This document shows, one piece after another, positions 7,420 to 15,727 of a stretch of DNA of 64,000 nt. The notes under the pieces are model-generated. The model saw only the letters and a program-made list of their open reading frames with translations, did no database searches and was not told the DNA's origin. Positions within the stretch are counted from its first letter, which is position 1; each line of letters opens with the position of its first letter. The DNA comes from Bariatricus massiliensis (GTDB lineage: Bacteria; Bacillota; Clostridia; Lachnospirales; Lachnospiraceae). The stretch spans positions 435,802 to 499,801 of the forward strand of contig NZ_LT574837.1 in NCBI RefSeq assembly GCF_900086725.1. The letters are read 5' to 3'. The translations under genes and the position numbers were made by a program.

Positions 7420-8607
7420 ATGTTAACATCACTCGCTCTCATTTTTCTTGTAGGTCTGGCAATGGCTGCTATCTGTCAGAAGTTTAAATTGCCACGTATT
7501 ATCGGTATGCTGATAACAGGTATCGTTCTGGGGCCGTATATCTTAGATTTGCTGGACTCGTCTATTCTGTCAATTTCCCCTGATTTACGGCAAATGGCAC
7601 TTATCATTATCCTGCTAAAAGCAGGGCTTTCCCTCGATTTGTCAGACCTCAAAAAGGTGGGACGGCCTGCGGTCATGATGTCGTTCTTGCCGGCCACTTT
7701 TGAAATATTAGCTTTTTTTCTATTTGCCCCACCTATACTCGGTGTGACAAAAATGGAAGCCGCCGTCATGGGCGCTGTACTTGGGGCGGTATCCCCGGCG
7801 GTCGTCGTGCCAAGGATGGTTCAGCTTATAGATATGAAATGCGGAACTTCCAAAAGTATCCCGCAGTTAATCATGGCTGCCGCCTCCTGTGATGACATTT
7901 TTGTAATTGTACTATTTTCAACTTTTATCAGCATGGCACAGGGCGGAAGCGCAAATCTCATAGATTTTGTAAATATTCCAATTTCCATAGTGCTAGGCAT
8001 TCTATTAGGTATGATTGCCGGATTTATTCTCAGCCAATTTTTTGAAACTGCTTATGCTCACAAGCATTGCGTCAGAAACAGCATGAAGGTAATCATCGTA
8101 TTGGGCGTTTCATTTATGTTGATGGCCATTGAAACATGGCTGAAAGGCACCGTGTCCATTTCCGGCCTGCTGGCAGTTGTAAGTATGGCCTGTACGCTCA
8201 AAATAAAAAGTATTTCATTTGTCTCAAAAAGATTGTCAGAGAAATTCGGGAAAATATGGCTTGCGGCGGAGGTCATATTGTTCGTGCTGGTAGGTGCGGC
8301 GGTTGACATCCGTTATACCTTAAGCGCTGGTTTAGCTGCAGTCGGTATGATTTTGATTGCGCTTGTATTTCGGTCAGCCGGCGTCTTTATCTGTCTATTA
8401 GGGACTCAGCTCAATTTGAAAGAGCGCCTTTTCTGTATTATCGCATACCTGCCTAAAGCAACCGTACAGGCAGCGATTGGTTCGGTTCCCCTATCGCTGG
8501 GACTGCCCTGCGGTAAAATTGTACTGTCCGTGTCTGTATTAGCAATTCTGATTACCGCTCCTCTGGGGGCGCTCGGAATGGATATTAGTTATAAAAAGTT
8601 ACTTTGA
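7420..8607 (+). CDS. Cation:proton antiporter under fluoride riboswitch
   Basis: A 395-residue membrane protein of the CPA/sodium-hydrogen exchanger superfamily with about twelve helices. N-terminal features include PRIIGMLITGIVLGPYIL and AGLSLDLSDLKKVG; the conserved acidic region reads ASCDDIFVIVLFS (around residue 155), giving the usual paired Asp residues in the ion path. There is no C-terminal RCK/TrkA domain. A perfect AAAGGAGG precedes the ATG. Fluoride riboswitches are known to control crcB/Fluc, CLC-F and also some antiporters, so a role in fluoride tolerance is inferred from the riboswitch, not from the protein itself. Confidence 0.87.
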   Translation: MLTSLALIFLVGLAMAAICQKFKLPRIIGMLITGIVLGPYILDLLDSSILSISPDLRQMALIIILLKAGLSLDLSDLKKVGRPAVMMSFLPATFEILAFFLFAPPILGVTKMEAAVMGAVLGAVSPAVVVPRMVQLIDMKCGTSKSIPQLIMAAASCDDIFVIVLFSTFISMAQGGSANLIDFVNIPISIVLGILLGMIAGFILSQFFETAYAHKHCVRNSMKVIIVLGVSFMLMAIETWLKGTVSISGLLAVVSMACTLKIKSISFVSKRLSEKFGKIWLAAEVILFVLVGAAVDIRYTLSAGLAAVGMILIALVFRSAGVFICLLGTQLNLKERLFCIIAYLPKATVQAAIGSVPLSLGLPCGKIVLSVSVLAILITAPLGALGMDISYKKLL

Positions 8608-8685
8608 TTATTGATAAAAATACCGATCAGGAAATCGCGTTGTTTGATATACCCTCCAACCAGAACTAAGGCTACAGACAAATTA

Positions 8686-8726
8686 ACGGAATGGGCAGCT
8701 CCATTTATTGGAATTGCCCATTCCGT
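8686..8726. terminator. Bidirectional terminator between convergent genes
   Basis: A 12-bp perfect inverted repeat (ACGGAATGGGCA/TGCCCATTCCGT) with a 17-nt loop lies between the ends of the antiporter gene and the convergent membrane protein gene. TTAA flanks one side and TTTCT the other. Confidence 0.75.
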
Positions 8727-8729
8727 TTC

Positions 8730-9347
8730 TCATCTAAAATATTGTTTAACTATCGACAGTATTATCATCAGCAAAACTACTGCCTGGACGACTCGTGGAA
8801 ATACAGACGTATCTTCAAATTCTCTTGTCCCCGCAATAATGTCCGGCTCATGTTTATTTTCTTTGAACTGAAAACCTTCTATATAATGTTTCCATCCCGT
8901 TTCATCTGTATAGACTTGAACATAAGGGGACGATAGATAACGATGCACCGGAAGCCGGTATGCCTGACTATCAAACTCATTGGCAATCCCCGTATCTAAG
9001 TTCATAATCTCCACTGTCAGATAATAATAATGATGATACTGTCTTCTTCTGCTACTGTCCTCGTAAGTCTCGATTTTTCGCACTACATTTACAATCTTGC
9101 CCGGACGTACATCGCCAAGGCGAATCGCTTCTCTTCTTTCCCGTCTATAAAAATAAGCACTCCGCGCACACTGTATTACCATATATACCGGAAGCAGCCC
9201 CGCCACTATAAAAATCAAATAATTCATTCTGAAGCCAGAGCGGAGTATATTGACCAGAATCGTTGAATACCAGAAAATTATAAAGGCAGTCTGAAACCAT
9301 ACCCCTGTTATCTCCTCCTGTACCGGACGAAATTTACGTACAATCAT
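8730..9347 (-). CDS. Unknown membrane protein with two N-terminal helices
   Basis: I do not recognise a named family. The 205-residue protein has two hydrophobic segments near the N-terminus (about 15-30 and 40-60), then a soluble Tyr/His-rich domain with an EDSSRRRQYHHYYYLTVEIM stretch that looks like a beta-rich extracytoplasmic or cytosolic domain. A final C-terminal hydrophobic segment (VVQAVVLLMIILSIV) follows. This recalls DUF3592-type proteins, but that is only a resemblance. The start at 9347 is set by AAGGAGG 6 nt upstream; a longer frame to 9377 lacks a site. It has its own promoter. Confidence 0.72.
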   Translation of the reverse strand: MIVRKFRPVQEEITGVWFQTAFIIFWYSTILVNILRSGFRMNYLIFIVAGLLPVYMVIQCARSAYFYRRERREAIRLGDVRPGKIVNVVRKIETYEDSSRRRQYHHYYYLTVEIMNLDTGIANEFDSQAYRLPVHRYLSSPYVQVYTDETGWKHYIEGFQFKENKHEPDIIAGTREFEDTSVFPRVVQAVVLLMIILSIVKQYFR

Positions 9348-9406
9348 GCTGCTCCTCCTTCGCGCTATCCATGGCATTACATGGAACCACTTTCCCTCAC
9401 CCTACA

Positions 9407-9435
9407 ATTATAGAAAATTTTCTAAATATTGTAAA
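9407..9435 (-). promoter_or_regulatory. Promoter of unknown membrane protein gene
   Basis: Minus-strand TTTACA (9435-9430) and TATAAT (9412-9407) with a 17-bp spacer, about 60 bp before the start. Confidence 0.8.
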
Positions 9436-9473
9436 GAAGCGGTATAATAGAATATAATGACTGTTTATCCCCG

Positions 9474-9504
9474 TTGACCTTCCCCCTAGGGCAAGGTGTA
9501 AAAT
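9474..9504 (+). promoter_or_regulatory. MerR-type promoter and operator
   Basis: TTGACC (9474-9479) and TAAAAT (9499-9504) are separated by 19 bp, the overlong spacer typical of MerR-activated promoters. The spacer holds an ACCTT...CCCTAGGG...AAGGT dyad (9477-9497), like operators of the BmrR/BltR class. This suggests the regulator activates its own operon. Confidence 0.8.
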
Positions 9505-9528
9505 ATCACAATAGAAGGAGAACACTCT

Positions 9529-10419
9529 ATGTTATCTATCGGAGAATTTTCAAACATTTGTAAAGTATCTGCAAAAACCCTTCGTTATTATGCCGAAATC
9601 GGACTGCTTCTGCCTGAAGTCATCAATCCGGAAAACGGCTACCGCTACTACTCTATCGAACAGCTAGAGAAAATGCTCTTAATAAACCGTCTGAAATCCT
9701 ACCACTTTACTTTGGAGGAAATCAAAGGACTGCTGGAACGGGATGATTCCCCGGAGAAGACACTATATCTAGAACTCCTGAAAAAGAAGCGCGAGCTTGA
9801 AAAGCAGTTACAGGACTTTGAAAAGAATTTAGACCAGTTAAAGGGTGACATTGCAGAACTCAGGCAGGGCAAATCTCTTCTCTCTTACCTCGAGCATATT
9901 GATGTGCGGCTGGTAGAAGTTCCTACGATGTACCTGCTGTCAATCAGGAAAATGGTACAGGAGGATGATTTTCCTTCCGAATATAGAAATTGTTTCGGCA
10001 GATTATTCCGCAGAATAACAGAGGACAAATTGACTATATCGGCTCCGCCCATGGTTCTTTTCCACAGCTCTGAATATACTCCAACGGGTCTGGACACAGA
10101 ATTTGCCATCCCGATAAAAGAATTTGTTACCGGCACAAGAGACTTCCGTCCGGGACTGTGCCTAAAAACAGTCGTCTATGGTTCTTACTCCAACTTGACC
10201 TACGTATATACTAGACAGTGTGAATGGGCAGAAAAAGAGGGGTACGAAAATACCGGAGCACTCTACGAAGTATATGTGACCGATCCTTCTCAAGTTTCAA
10301 AAGAAAGCGAGCTTATCACAGAAGTCTATTACCCTGTAAAAAAACGGCCGCAAAAGGAGAAAACAAATGGAACAAGAAAAAGTGAAAGCGTTGGAAGCGT
10401 TAATCCAGAAGGACTATAG
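9529..10419 (+). CDS. MerR family regulator with effector-binding domain
   Basis: A 296-residue transcription activator. The N-terminus is a MerR winged helix (IGEFSNICKVSAKTLRYYAEIGLL, then NGYRYYSIEQLEKM), followed by a coiled-coil dimerisation helix (about 80-115). A C-terminal GyrI-like effector domain (from about 120; VRLVEVPTMYLLSIRKM onward) probably senses a small organic molecule. No metal-binding Cys motif is present, which fits a drug-type rather than metal-type sensor. Its last 53 bp overlap the serine hydrolase gene, implying co-translation. Autoregulation is suggested by the 19-bp-spacer promoter upstream. Confidence 0.9.
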   Translation: MLSIGEFSNICKVSAKTLRYYAEIGLLLPEVINPENGYRYYSIEQLEKMLLINRLKSYHFTLEEIKGLLERDDSPEKTLYLELLKKKRELEKQLQDFEKNLDQLKGDIAELRQGKSLLSYLEHIDVRLVEVPTMYLLSIRKMVQEDDFPSEYRNCFGRLFRRITEDKLTISAPPMVLFHSSEYTPTGLDTEFAIPIKEFVTGTRDFRPGLCLKTVVYGSYSNLTYVYTRQCEWAEKEGYENTGALYEVYVTDPSQVSKESELITEVYYPVKKRPQKEKTNGTRKSESVGSVNPEGL

Positions 10420-11335
10420 CAACACGGCTGGCGTTGCTGTCCTCAAAGACGGTGAAATGATTTATGAGCATTATTTTAACGGATGCTCTGCCGACAGTAC
10501 CATCCATGTCTATTCAGTTACGAAAAGTATCATTTCCATTTTATTCGGGATTGCTCTGGACAAAGGATATATCAAAGATGTCCGGCAGAACGTATTGGAT
10601 TTTTTCCCGGACTATACAATCAAAAAAAGAGAAAAAACCATACAGCACATCACTCTTGAGGACATGCTTACGATGGCGGCGCCGTACAAATACAAATTTG
10701 CCCCTTATTTCAAATACTTTACAAGTAATGACTGGGTAACTTTTACCCTTGACTTATTGGGAGGCAAAGGACAAATTGGTGATTTCAGATATGCGCCTCT
10801 TATCGGACCAGATATTTTATCCGGTATACTGATAAAGGCAACGGGGCAGTCCGTATTCGATTTTGCTGCCGAGAATTTGTTCTCTCCGCTGGGAATACAT
10901 GTAGAGCAAAACATTGTTTTTCGCAGTAAAGAAGAACAGATGGTGTTTAACAAGGCGACAAACATCAGCGGATGGGTGACCGATGAGTCCGGCACCAACA
11001 GCGCCGGATGGGGACTTACACTTTCGCCGATGGATATGGCAAAGATAGGCCAGCTATATCTGAATGAGGGAATGTGGCATGGCCGGCAGATTGTACCCGC
11101 AAGCTGGGTCGCCGCCAGTACCAAGGAGCATAGCAGGTGGCAGCAGCAGAATCTGTCCTATGGGTATCTATGGTGGACTGACGTGGATAAAGATCATAGC
11201 TATGCAGCAATGGGTGATGGCGGAAACATCATTTATGTTAACCCGGAAAAAAAGATAGTGGTCGCAATGGCCTGCCTATTTGTACCTCGGGCGAAAAATA
11301 GACTTGAGCTTATTGATAAGGGATTTTTCGACTAG
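10367..11335 (+). CDS. Beta-lactamase-superfamily serine hydrolase (class C type)
   Basis: A 322-residue protein of the Pfam Beta-lactamase/AmpC-like fold. The SxxK motif is SVTK with Ser50 and Lys53; a later YGYLWW/GDGGNI region corresponds to the third active-site element. There is no signal peptide, so it is likely cytoplasmic and more plausibly an esterase or amidase than a secreted beta-lactamase. AAAAGGAG precedes the start, which lies inside the end of the merR gene in another frame. Being the target of a drug-sensing MerR protein, it may act on the sensed compound; this is inference. Confidence 0.85.
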   Translation: MEQEKVKALEALIQKDYSNTAGVAVLKDGEMIYEHYFNGCSADSTIHVYSVTKSIISILFGIALDKGYIKDVRQNVLDFFPDYTIKKREKTIQHITLEDMLTMAAPYKYKFAPYFKYFTSNDWVTFTLDLLGGKGQIGDFRYAPLIGPDILSGILIKATGQSVFDFAAENLFSPLGIHVEQNIVFRSKEEQMVFNKATNISGWVTDESGTNSAGWGLTLSPMDMAKIGQLYLNEGMWHGRQIVPASWVAASTKEHSRWQQQNLSYGYLWWTDVDKDHSYAAMGDGGNIIYVNPEKKIVVAMACLFVPRAKNRLELIDKGFFD

Positions 11336-11349
11336 GGAAAATTACCTAG

Positions 11350-11643
11350 TCAAGCATGCTTGGACATACTTAAAAATGATTTAGCAAAATCATAAAGCTC
11401 CTGACTCACTTCCTCCCATAGTTTCACATCACGGACCGTATCCGTATGTTTCAATACCGTTTCTTTGACAACGCTCTCCAGCGTATACTTGGCCGCCGGA
11501 CATCCGCTGCAGCCTCCAATAAGTTTTACATAAGCAATATTATCTTTTATATCCACAAGCTGTATATTTCCATTGTGTCCTCTTAAATCTGGGCGCACAT
11601 AATTTTCCAAAATAGTCTCTATCTCTTGATACTTTGTTTCCAT
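11350..11643 (-). CDS. NifU C-terminal-domain (Nfu-like) iron-sulfur protein
   Basis: A 97-residue protein built around the NifU-type domain, with the CxxC motif GGCSGCPAA (Cys45, Cys48) that carries or transfers a [4Fe-4S] cluster. Length and motif match stand-alone Nfu proteins. It follows the 4-hydroxybutyrate operon on the same strand, 67 bp after the CoA-transferase. The dehydratase of that operon is a [4Fe-4S] enzyme, so a dedicated cluster-delivery role is attractive but unproven. GGAAGGGAG lies before the ATG. Confidence 0.85.
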   Translation of the reverse strand: METKYQEIETILENYVRPDLRGHNGNIQLVDIKDNIAYVKLIGGCSGCPAAKYTLESVVKETVLKHTDTVRDVKLWEEVSQELYDFAKSFLSMSKHA

Positions 11644-11666
11644 CTTTTTCTCCCTTCCTTGGAGGC

Positions 11667-11699
11667 GTGCTGCCGCCTGTAACAGGCAGACGGCAGCAC
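11667..11699 (-). other. Intercistronic hairpin after CoA-transferase gene
   Basis: GTGCTGCC/GGCAGCAC with an inner GCCTGT/ACAGGC arm forms a strong stem between abfT and the Nfu-like gene. No T-run follows on the minus strand, so it may stabilise or process the transcript rather than end it. Confidence 0.5.
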
Positions 11700-11710
11700 C
11701 AAGAAATCTG

Positions 11711-13009
11711 TTAATACATACAATGAAACCGGGACTCGAACTCTTTTATCAAATCATTCCTAAAATCCGGGTGGGCTATTTCAATCAATGCTCTCGCCCT
11801 ATCTTTTAATGTCCTGCCACGGAGCTTGGCAATCCCATACTCCGTCACCACGTAATCGACATCGGTACGGGAAGTGGTCACCGCCGCACCTTTGTCAAGG
11901 AACGGTACGATTTTAGATATCGTTCCCTTTCCCGCCGTGGAACCAATAGCAATAATAGACCGTCCCCCCTTGCTGATTTTAGCTGCCCGTACGAAATCCA
12001 TCTGCCCACCGACTGCACTAATCTGAGTAAGCCCCACACTCTCGGACGCCACCTGCCCCATCAAATCTACCTGCACACAGGAGTTGATTGAGACAAGGTT
12101 GTCATTCTTTCCAGCCACATAGGGGTCATTTACATAATTTACCGGGTACATAGCAATCGCCTGATTATCGTCTGCGTAGTCATAAAGACGCTTTGTCCCC
12201 ATGAGGAAAGTGACCACCGCCTTACCCGTATGGAAATTTTTCCGTGCATTTGTCACTACTCCGCTTTCAATCAATTCTACTACTCCGTCGGAAATCATCT
12301 CTGAGTGGATACCCAGATCCTTTTTATTCTTCAAAAACAAAAGCACTGCATCGGGGATTGCTCCGATTCCAAGCTGAAGGGTATCCCCATCTTTGATTAA
12401 CTTCGCACAATTCTCTCCGATAGCCCGCTCAGTCTCCCCTATTTTCGGAAGGGCCAGCTCCAGAATCGGATGGCTGATTTCCACAAAGCAGTCAATCTGA
12501 GACACATGAAGAGCCGTATCGCCAAGTGTTCTGGGCATCTCCGTATTCACCTGAGCAATGACTTTTTTCGCCATTTGAGCCGCGGGAAGTGTATAATCCA
12601 CGGAGACTCCCAAACTGACATATCCCTGCTTATCCGGAGGCGATACTTGAATGACCGCCACATCCACCGGAAGTTCCTCTTGAAAGAGGCCGGGGACCTC
12701 ACTGAAGCTGCAGGGTGTAAAATCCGCCCGTCCCTCTTTCACTGCCAGCTTTGTAAATGCCCCTACAAACAGGGAGTTTACCCGAAAGTGGCCTTGCATC
12801 TCCGGTTCCGCAAACTTGGCATTTCCCATGGATACCATCTGTACTATCTCTACATTTTCATAATCATCTTTATGAGCGGCCAGCACATCGGTAATCGCCA
12901 GAGGCACCCCTACTGCATGGCCGATTACCACGCGGTCGCCGGAATGGATAAGCTTGATGGCATCCTCGGCGCTCATAGTCCGCTCTTTATATAATTTCTG
13001 CCATTCCAT
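11711..13009 (-). CDS. abfT: 4-hydroxybutyrate CoA-transferase
   Basis: Transfers CoA from acetyl-CoA (or butyryl-CoA) to 4-hydroxybutyrate. The 432-residue protein belongs to the acetyl-CoA hydrolase/transferase family. The predicted catalytic glutamate is Glu237 in HSEMISDGVV, matching the known position in the C. aminobutyricum enzyme, and GAIPDAV and GGQMDFVRAA are conserved. The assignment is strengthened by the adjacent 4-hydroxybutyryl-CoA dehydratase 18 bp upstream and a 4-hydroxybutyrate dehydrogenase in the same operon. Relatives acting on butyrate or propionate share the fold, so specificity partly rests on context. Confidence 0.9.
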   Translation of the reverse strand: MEWQKLYKERTMSAEDAIKLIHSGDRVVIGHAVGVPLAITDVLAAHKDDYENVEIVQMVSMGNAKFAEPEMQGHFRVNSLFVGAFTKLAVKEGRADFTPCSFSEVPGLFQEELPVDVAVIQVSPPDKQGYVSLGVSVDYTLPAAQMAKKVIAQVNTEMPRTLGDTALHVSQIDCFVEISHPILELALPKIGETERAIGENCAKLIKDGDTLQLGIGAIPDAVLLFLKNKKDLGIHSEMISDGVVELIESGVVTNARKNFHTGKAVVTFLMGTKRLYDYADDNQAIAMYPVNYVNDPYVAGKNDNLVSINSCVQVDLMGQVASESVGLTQISAVGGQMDFVRAAKISKGGRSIIAIGSTAGKGTISKIVPFLDKGAAVTTSRTDVDYVVTEYGIAKLRGRTLKDRARALIEIAHPDFRNDLIKEFESRFHCMY

Positions 13010-13027
13010 TGTGCTTACCTCCGTCCT

Positions 13028-14479
13028 TTATTCTTTAATCTTTGCAATCTTTTTCGCCAGCTCTTTCTTCATCGGCAGGTTCCCCTGACGTGAAATCATA
13101 ATGCGCTGGGCCTGCGGGCTTCCCGCACCATGCATGGACTCCGTGCGGTATCCCACCGCGGCCGAACCAAGGCAGAGATTCTCAATCAGACGAAGGATAC
13201 GGAGGCGGTTTTCCACCGTTACGCCTTTGGCCGCCGCCATGTATTTCTCCACATAGGGACCGGTCACCGGACTTCTCAAATCTGCCTCGGACGGAGCGGT
13301 CACCACGATACCTCCTGCAATATCTTCTGCCAGACGCGCAATTTCATAAGGAAATCTGGTCACATTCTGCTTGCAGACATTAGCAAGAAGCAGGTCAATC
13401 ATGTAATTTCCAGACTCTGTCCGTGTACCTTCCGCTGAACACGCGATACCACAACAGTATAGCGTCTCATTCAAATGAGTCATCTCAATCAATTTATCCT
13501 TAATGTGGGAAGCCTTAGCACATCCGTTGTATTCTGCCGCAACGGCCGCCGCACCGATCAATACATCACCCACGCCCACCTTACATCCGCCGTAGCTCTG
13601 TCTGTGATAACCGGCAAACCGCTCCACCATCATCCCCGCAAACTCGCTCTCTCCGTTCAGGAATATACGGTCATTTGGTACAAATACGTCATCAAATACG
13701 ACCAGTGCCTCCATGCCGCCGAATTCACTGTTTCCTACGTCCAGTTCCGAACCTTCCAGTTTTCTCGTGTCACAGGACTGCCTTCCCACAATCATGATTA
13801 TACCTTCCGCATCGGTAGGCACTGCGAAGGAAACAGCGTACTCCTTATCCTCAGGCCCCATAGAAATGGTTGGCATCACTATCATTTCCTGTGAGTTGAT
13901 AGCCCCAGTCTGGTGCGCTTTCGCTCCACGTACTACAATCCCATCTTCCCGCTGTTCTACGACACGCAGATACATATCCGGATCCGGCTGTGCATGCGGT
14001 GCAAGGCCACGGTCCCCTTTCGGGTCCGTCATAGCCCCGTCCACCGTGAAATCTTTTTCCTGACAATACTTGGCATACTCCACAAAGTTCTTGTGATAAT
14101 TAGTTCCATACTTTTTATCAATTTCAAATGTTGTGCTGAACACTGCATTAAACGCATCCATCCCTACACATCTTTGGAAACAGGCGGCCGTCTGCTGGCC
14201 CAGCATCCTCTGCATCTTTACTTTTTTCACCAAATCCTCTGTCCCCTGATGAATATGTAAAAAGCGATTGATTTTTTTCCCTGTAAACGAAGACGTCGCC
14301 GTCATCAAGTCCTCAAACTCCGGATTGCAGGCTAAATCATAGGTAGCCTTAACCGAATTCAGTGACGGCCTTAATATCGGGTCATCTACAGGATTATCAA
14401 TCTTCTTGCCAAACATATATACCTGAAGATTCATTTTCCGCATGCTCTCTACATACTCTTCCCCTGTCATCATAGCCAT
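13028..14479 (-). CDS. abfD: 4-hydroxybutyryl-CoA dehydratase / vinylacetyl-CoA isomerase
   Basis: Radical dehydration of 4-hydroxybutyryl-CoA to crotonyl-CoA using FAD and a [4Fe-4S] cluster. The 483-residue protein shows the cluster ligands seen in the characterised enzyme: Cys100 and Cys104 in CFQRCVGMDAF, His292 and Cys299 in YHRQSYGGC. MYDL-like substitutions aside, it aligns with AbfD throughout (DGAMTDPKGDRGLAP, YRTESMHGAGSPQAQR). The start at 14479 was chosen because AAAAGGAG lies 7 nt upstream; an earlier ATG at 14530 would overlap the preceding gene. It is probably oxygen-sensitive, consistent with an anaerobe. Confidence 0.95.
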   Translation of the reverse strand: MAMMTGEEYVESMRKMNLQVYMFGKKIDNPVDDPILRPSLNSVKATYDLACNPEFEDLMTATSSFTGKKINRFLHIHQGTEDLVKKVKMQRMLGQQTAACFQRCVGMDAFNAVFSTTFEIDKKYGTNYHKNFVEYAKYCQEKDFTVDGAMTDPKGDRGLAPHAQPDPDMYLRVVEQREDGIVVRGAKAHQTGAINSQEMIVMPTISMGPEDKEYAVSFAVPTDAEGIIMIVGRQSCDTRKLEGSELDVGNSEFGGMEALVVFDDVFVPNDRIFLNGESEFAGMMVERFAGYHRQSYGGCKVGVGDVLIGAAAVAAEYNGCAKASHIKDKLIEMTHLNETLYCCGIACSAEGTRTESGNYMIDLLLANVCKQNVTRFPYEIARLAEDIAGGIVVTAPSEADLRSPVTGPYVEKYMAAAKGVTVENRLRILRLIENLCLGSAAVGYRTESMHGAGSPQAQRIMISRQGNLPMKKELAKKIAKIKE

Positions 14480-14516
14480 AACCATTCTCCTTTTCATATG
14501 ATATTTTAATATATAA

Positions 14517-15623
14517 TTAGAAAATCCCAATCTTCTTTAATTCATGAATTGATTTCCAGCCTTCGGTCAATGGCTCTTTCAGGCATGCCTCTACTTCGTC
14601 TCTGTCACGGAAGGTGAAGCCATCGATTGGCACAGTTCCCGCCGGGAAGTCTTCCAGAATGTCATCTATCATTTTCACAATATATTTGCAGATTGCGAGG
14701 ACAGGCCTCTTTGCCTTAAATGCGTCTCCACGAGAAGGATAACCTACAACTCCTTCTGGTGTACCGTAACGCTCGATCATGCTCTGCCCTTCTCCTTCTG
14801 ACCATGTATGGGGCCTCTGCATACTATCCACGGAGGTATCGTAATGGTTCCTGAGCGTGAGCGGTTTTGCCTGTGCATCTACACATACACTCATATCCAC
14901 CATGCTTGGGAACAGAAGATTGGCAACTGCCGTCTCGGCCTCGTCTGCGTGAATGAAATGTGTGGTGAGCGAGTCTGCCCTGTCAATCGGTACCCAGAAT
15001 TCACGGATAGCCCTATGCCACTCTAACTCAGATACGATAGCCGGAACTTGAAATCTTTTGAAAAATTCCTGAACCGCCGCCTCAAGCATCCATTTGTGCC
15101 CGTGGTTGTTGACCAGAATAATTTTACGGAAACCGTCATCCCAAAGTCCGGCCAATGTGTAAATAAGTGTCTCGCGCACTACTTCTTCACTCATGATCAC
15201 CGTACCCGGCATACCGATATGATGGTATGGATGTCCGCCGTAATTTAGCGGCGGAAGTGCAACGGCTACTTCATAGCCTTTCTTTGCCGTATAACGTCTG
15301 ACCGCCTCACAGATAGCTGTGCACATGTATGTGTCAAGACCAGACGGATTATGGATACCGTGATTCTCAGTGCAGCCGATTGGTACAAGCACAATATCGT
15401 TTTTACGCTGTTTCTCTTTCACCTTATATCTCGGTGTATTCTGGATATATGTACCTGCAATTCCAATCTCACATTCATTGACGTTAGGAATATCAAAATC
15501 CTCTTTTAATACCTTCTCTACTTCCTCGAAAGGCATATCGAATACTTCTTTTTTCAATCTTCCAATTTCTGTGTCCTCAAAATTAATTTGTGGATAATCT
15601 GTTGTCAACCATTTGTCTGCCAT
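14517..15623 (-). CDS. Creatininase-family metal-dependent hydrolase
   Basis: A 368-residue protein, longer than typical creatinine amidohydrolases (about 250). It keeps the metal-site pattern: CTENHGIHNPSGLDT (Glu/His/Asp cluster), GGHPYHH and VNNHGH. The extended length resembles the family members that open 3-dehydro-scyllo-inosose, a cyclic diketone, in inositol catabolism (IolN type), and I favour a C-C or lactone ring-opening role over amide hydrolysis. This is inference. It sits between the 4-hydroxybutyrate dehydrogenase and dehydratase genes, so its product probably feeds that pathway. AAAAAAGGAG precedes the start. Confidence 0.75.
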   Translation of the reverse strand: MADKWLTTDYPQINFEDTEIGRLKKEVFDMPFEEVEKVLKEDFDIPNVNECEIGIAGTYIQNTPRYKVKEKQRKNDIVLVPIGCTENHGIHNPSGLDTYMCTAICEAVRRYTAKKGYEVAVALPPLNYGGHPYHHIGMPGTVIMSEEVVRETLIYTLAGLWDDGFRKIILVNNHGHKWMLEAAVQEFFKRFQVPAIVSELEWHRAIREFWVPIDRADSLTTHFIHADEAETAVANLLFPSMVDMSVCVDAQAKPLTLRNHYDTSVDSMQRPHTWSEGEGQSMIERYGTPEGVVGYPSRGDAFKAKRPVLAICKYIVKMIDDILEDFPAGTVPIDGFTFRDRDEVEACLKEPLTEGWKSIHELKKIGIF

Positions 15624-15661
15624 AATATTTCTCTCCTTTTTTATTTTTTTTAGTATTACAA

Positions 15662-15682
15662 GACCGGATGTAATTGCCGGTC
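15662..15682 (-). other. Intercistronic hairpin
   Basis: A 6-bp stem GACCGG/CCGGTC lies in the 104-bp gap between the dehydrogenase and hydrolase genes. No strong T-run follows in the minus direction, so it may be a processing or stability element. Confidence 0.35.
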
Positions 15683-15727
15683 AGGCTTTCTGGTAATTTA
15701 TCCCTCAGGTTTACAGCTTCCATTTTA

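Noticed and set aside
7420..8607. Antiporter as a Fluc/CrcB or CLC-F fluoride exporter
   Set aside because: The 395-residue, twelve-helix protein has the CPA paired-Asp region and none of the CrcB or CLC motifs.
10367..11335. Serine hydrolase as a secreted beta-lactamase resistance gene
   Set aside because: No signal peptide or lipobox, and the SVTK-containing family is dominated by esterases and peptidases; resistance cannot be claimed from sequence.
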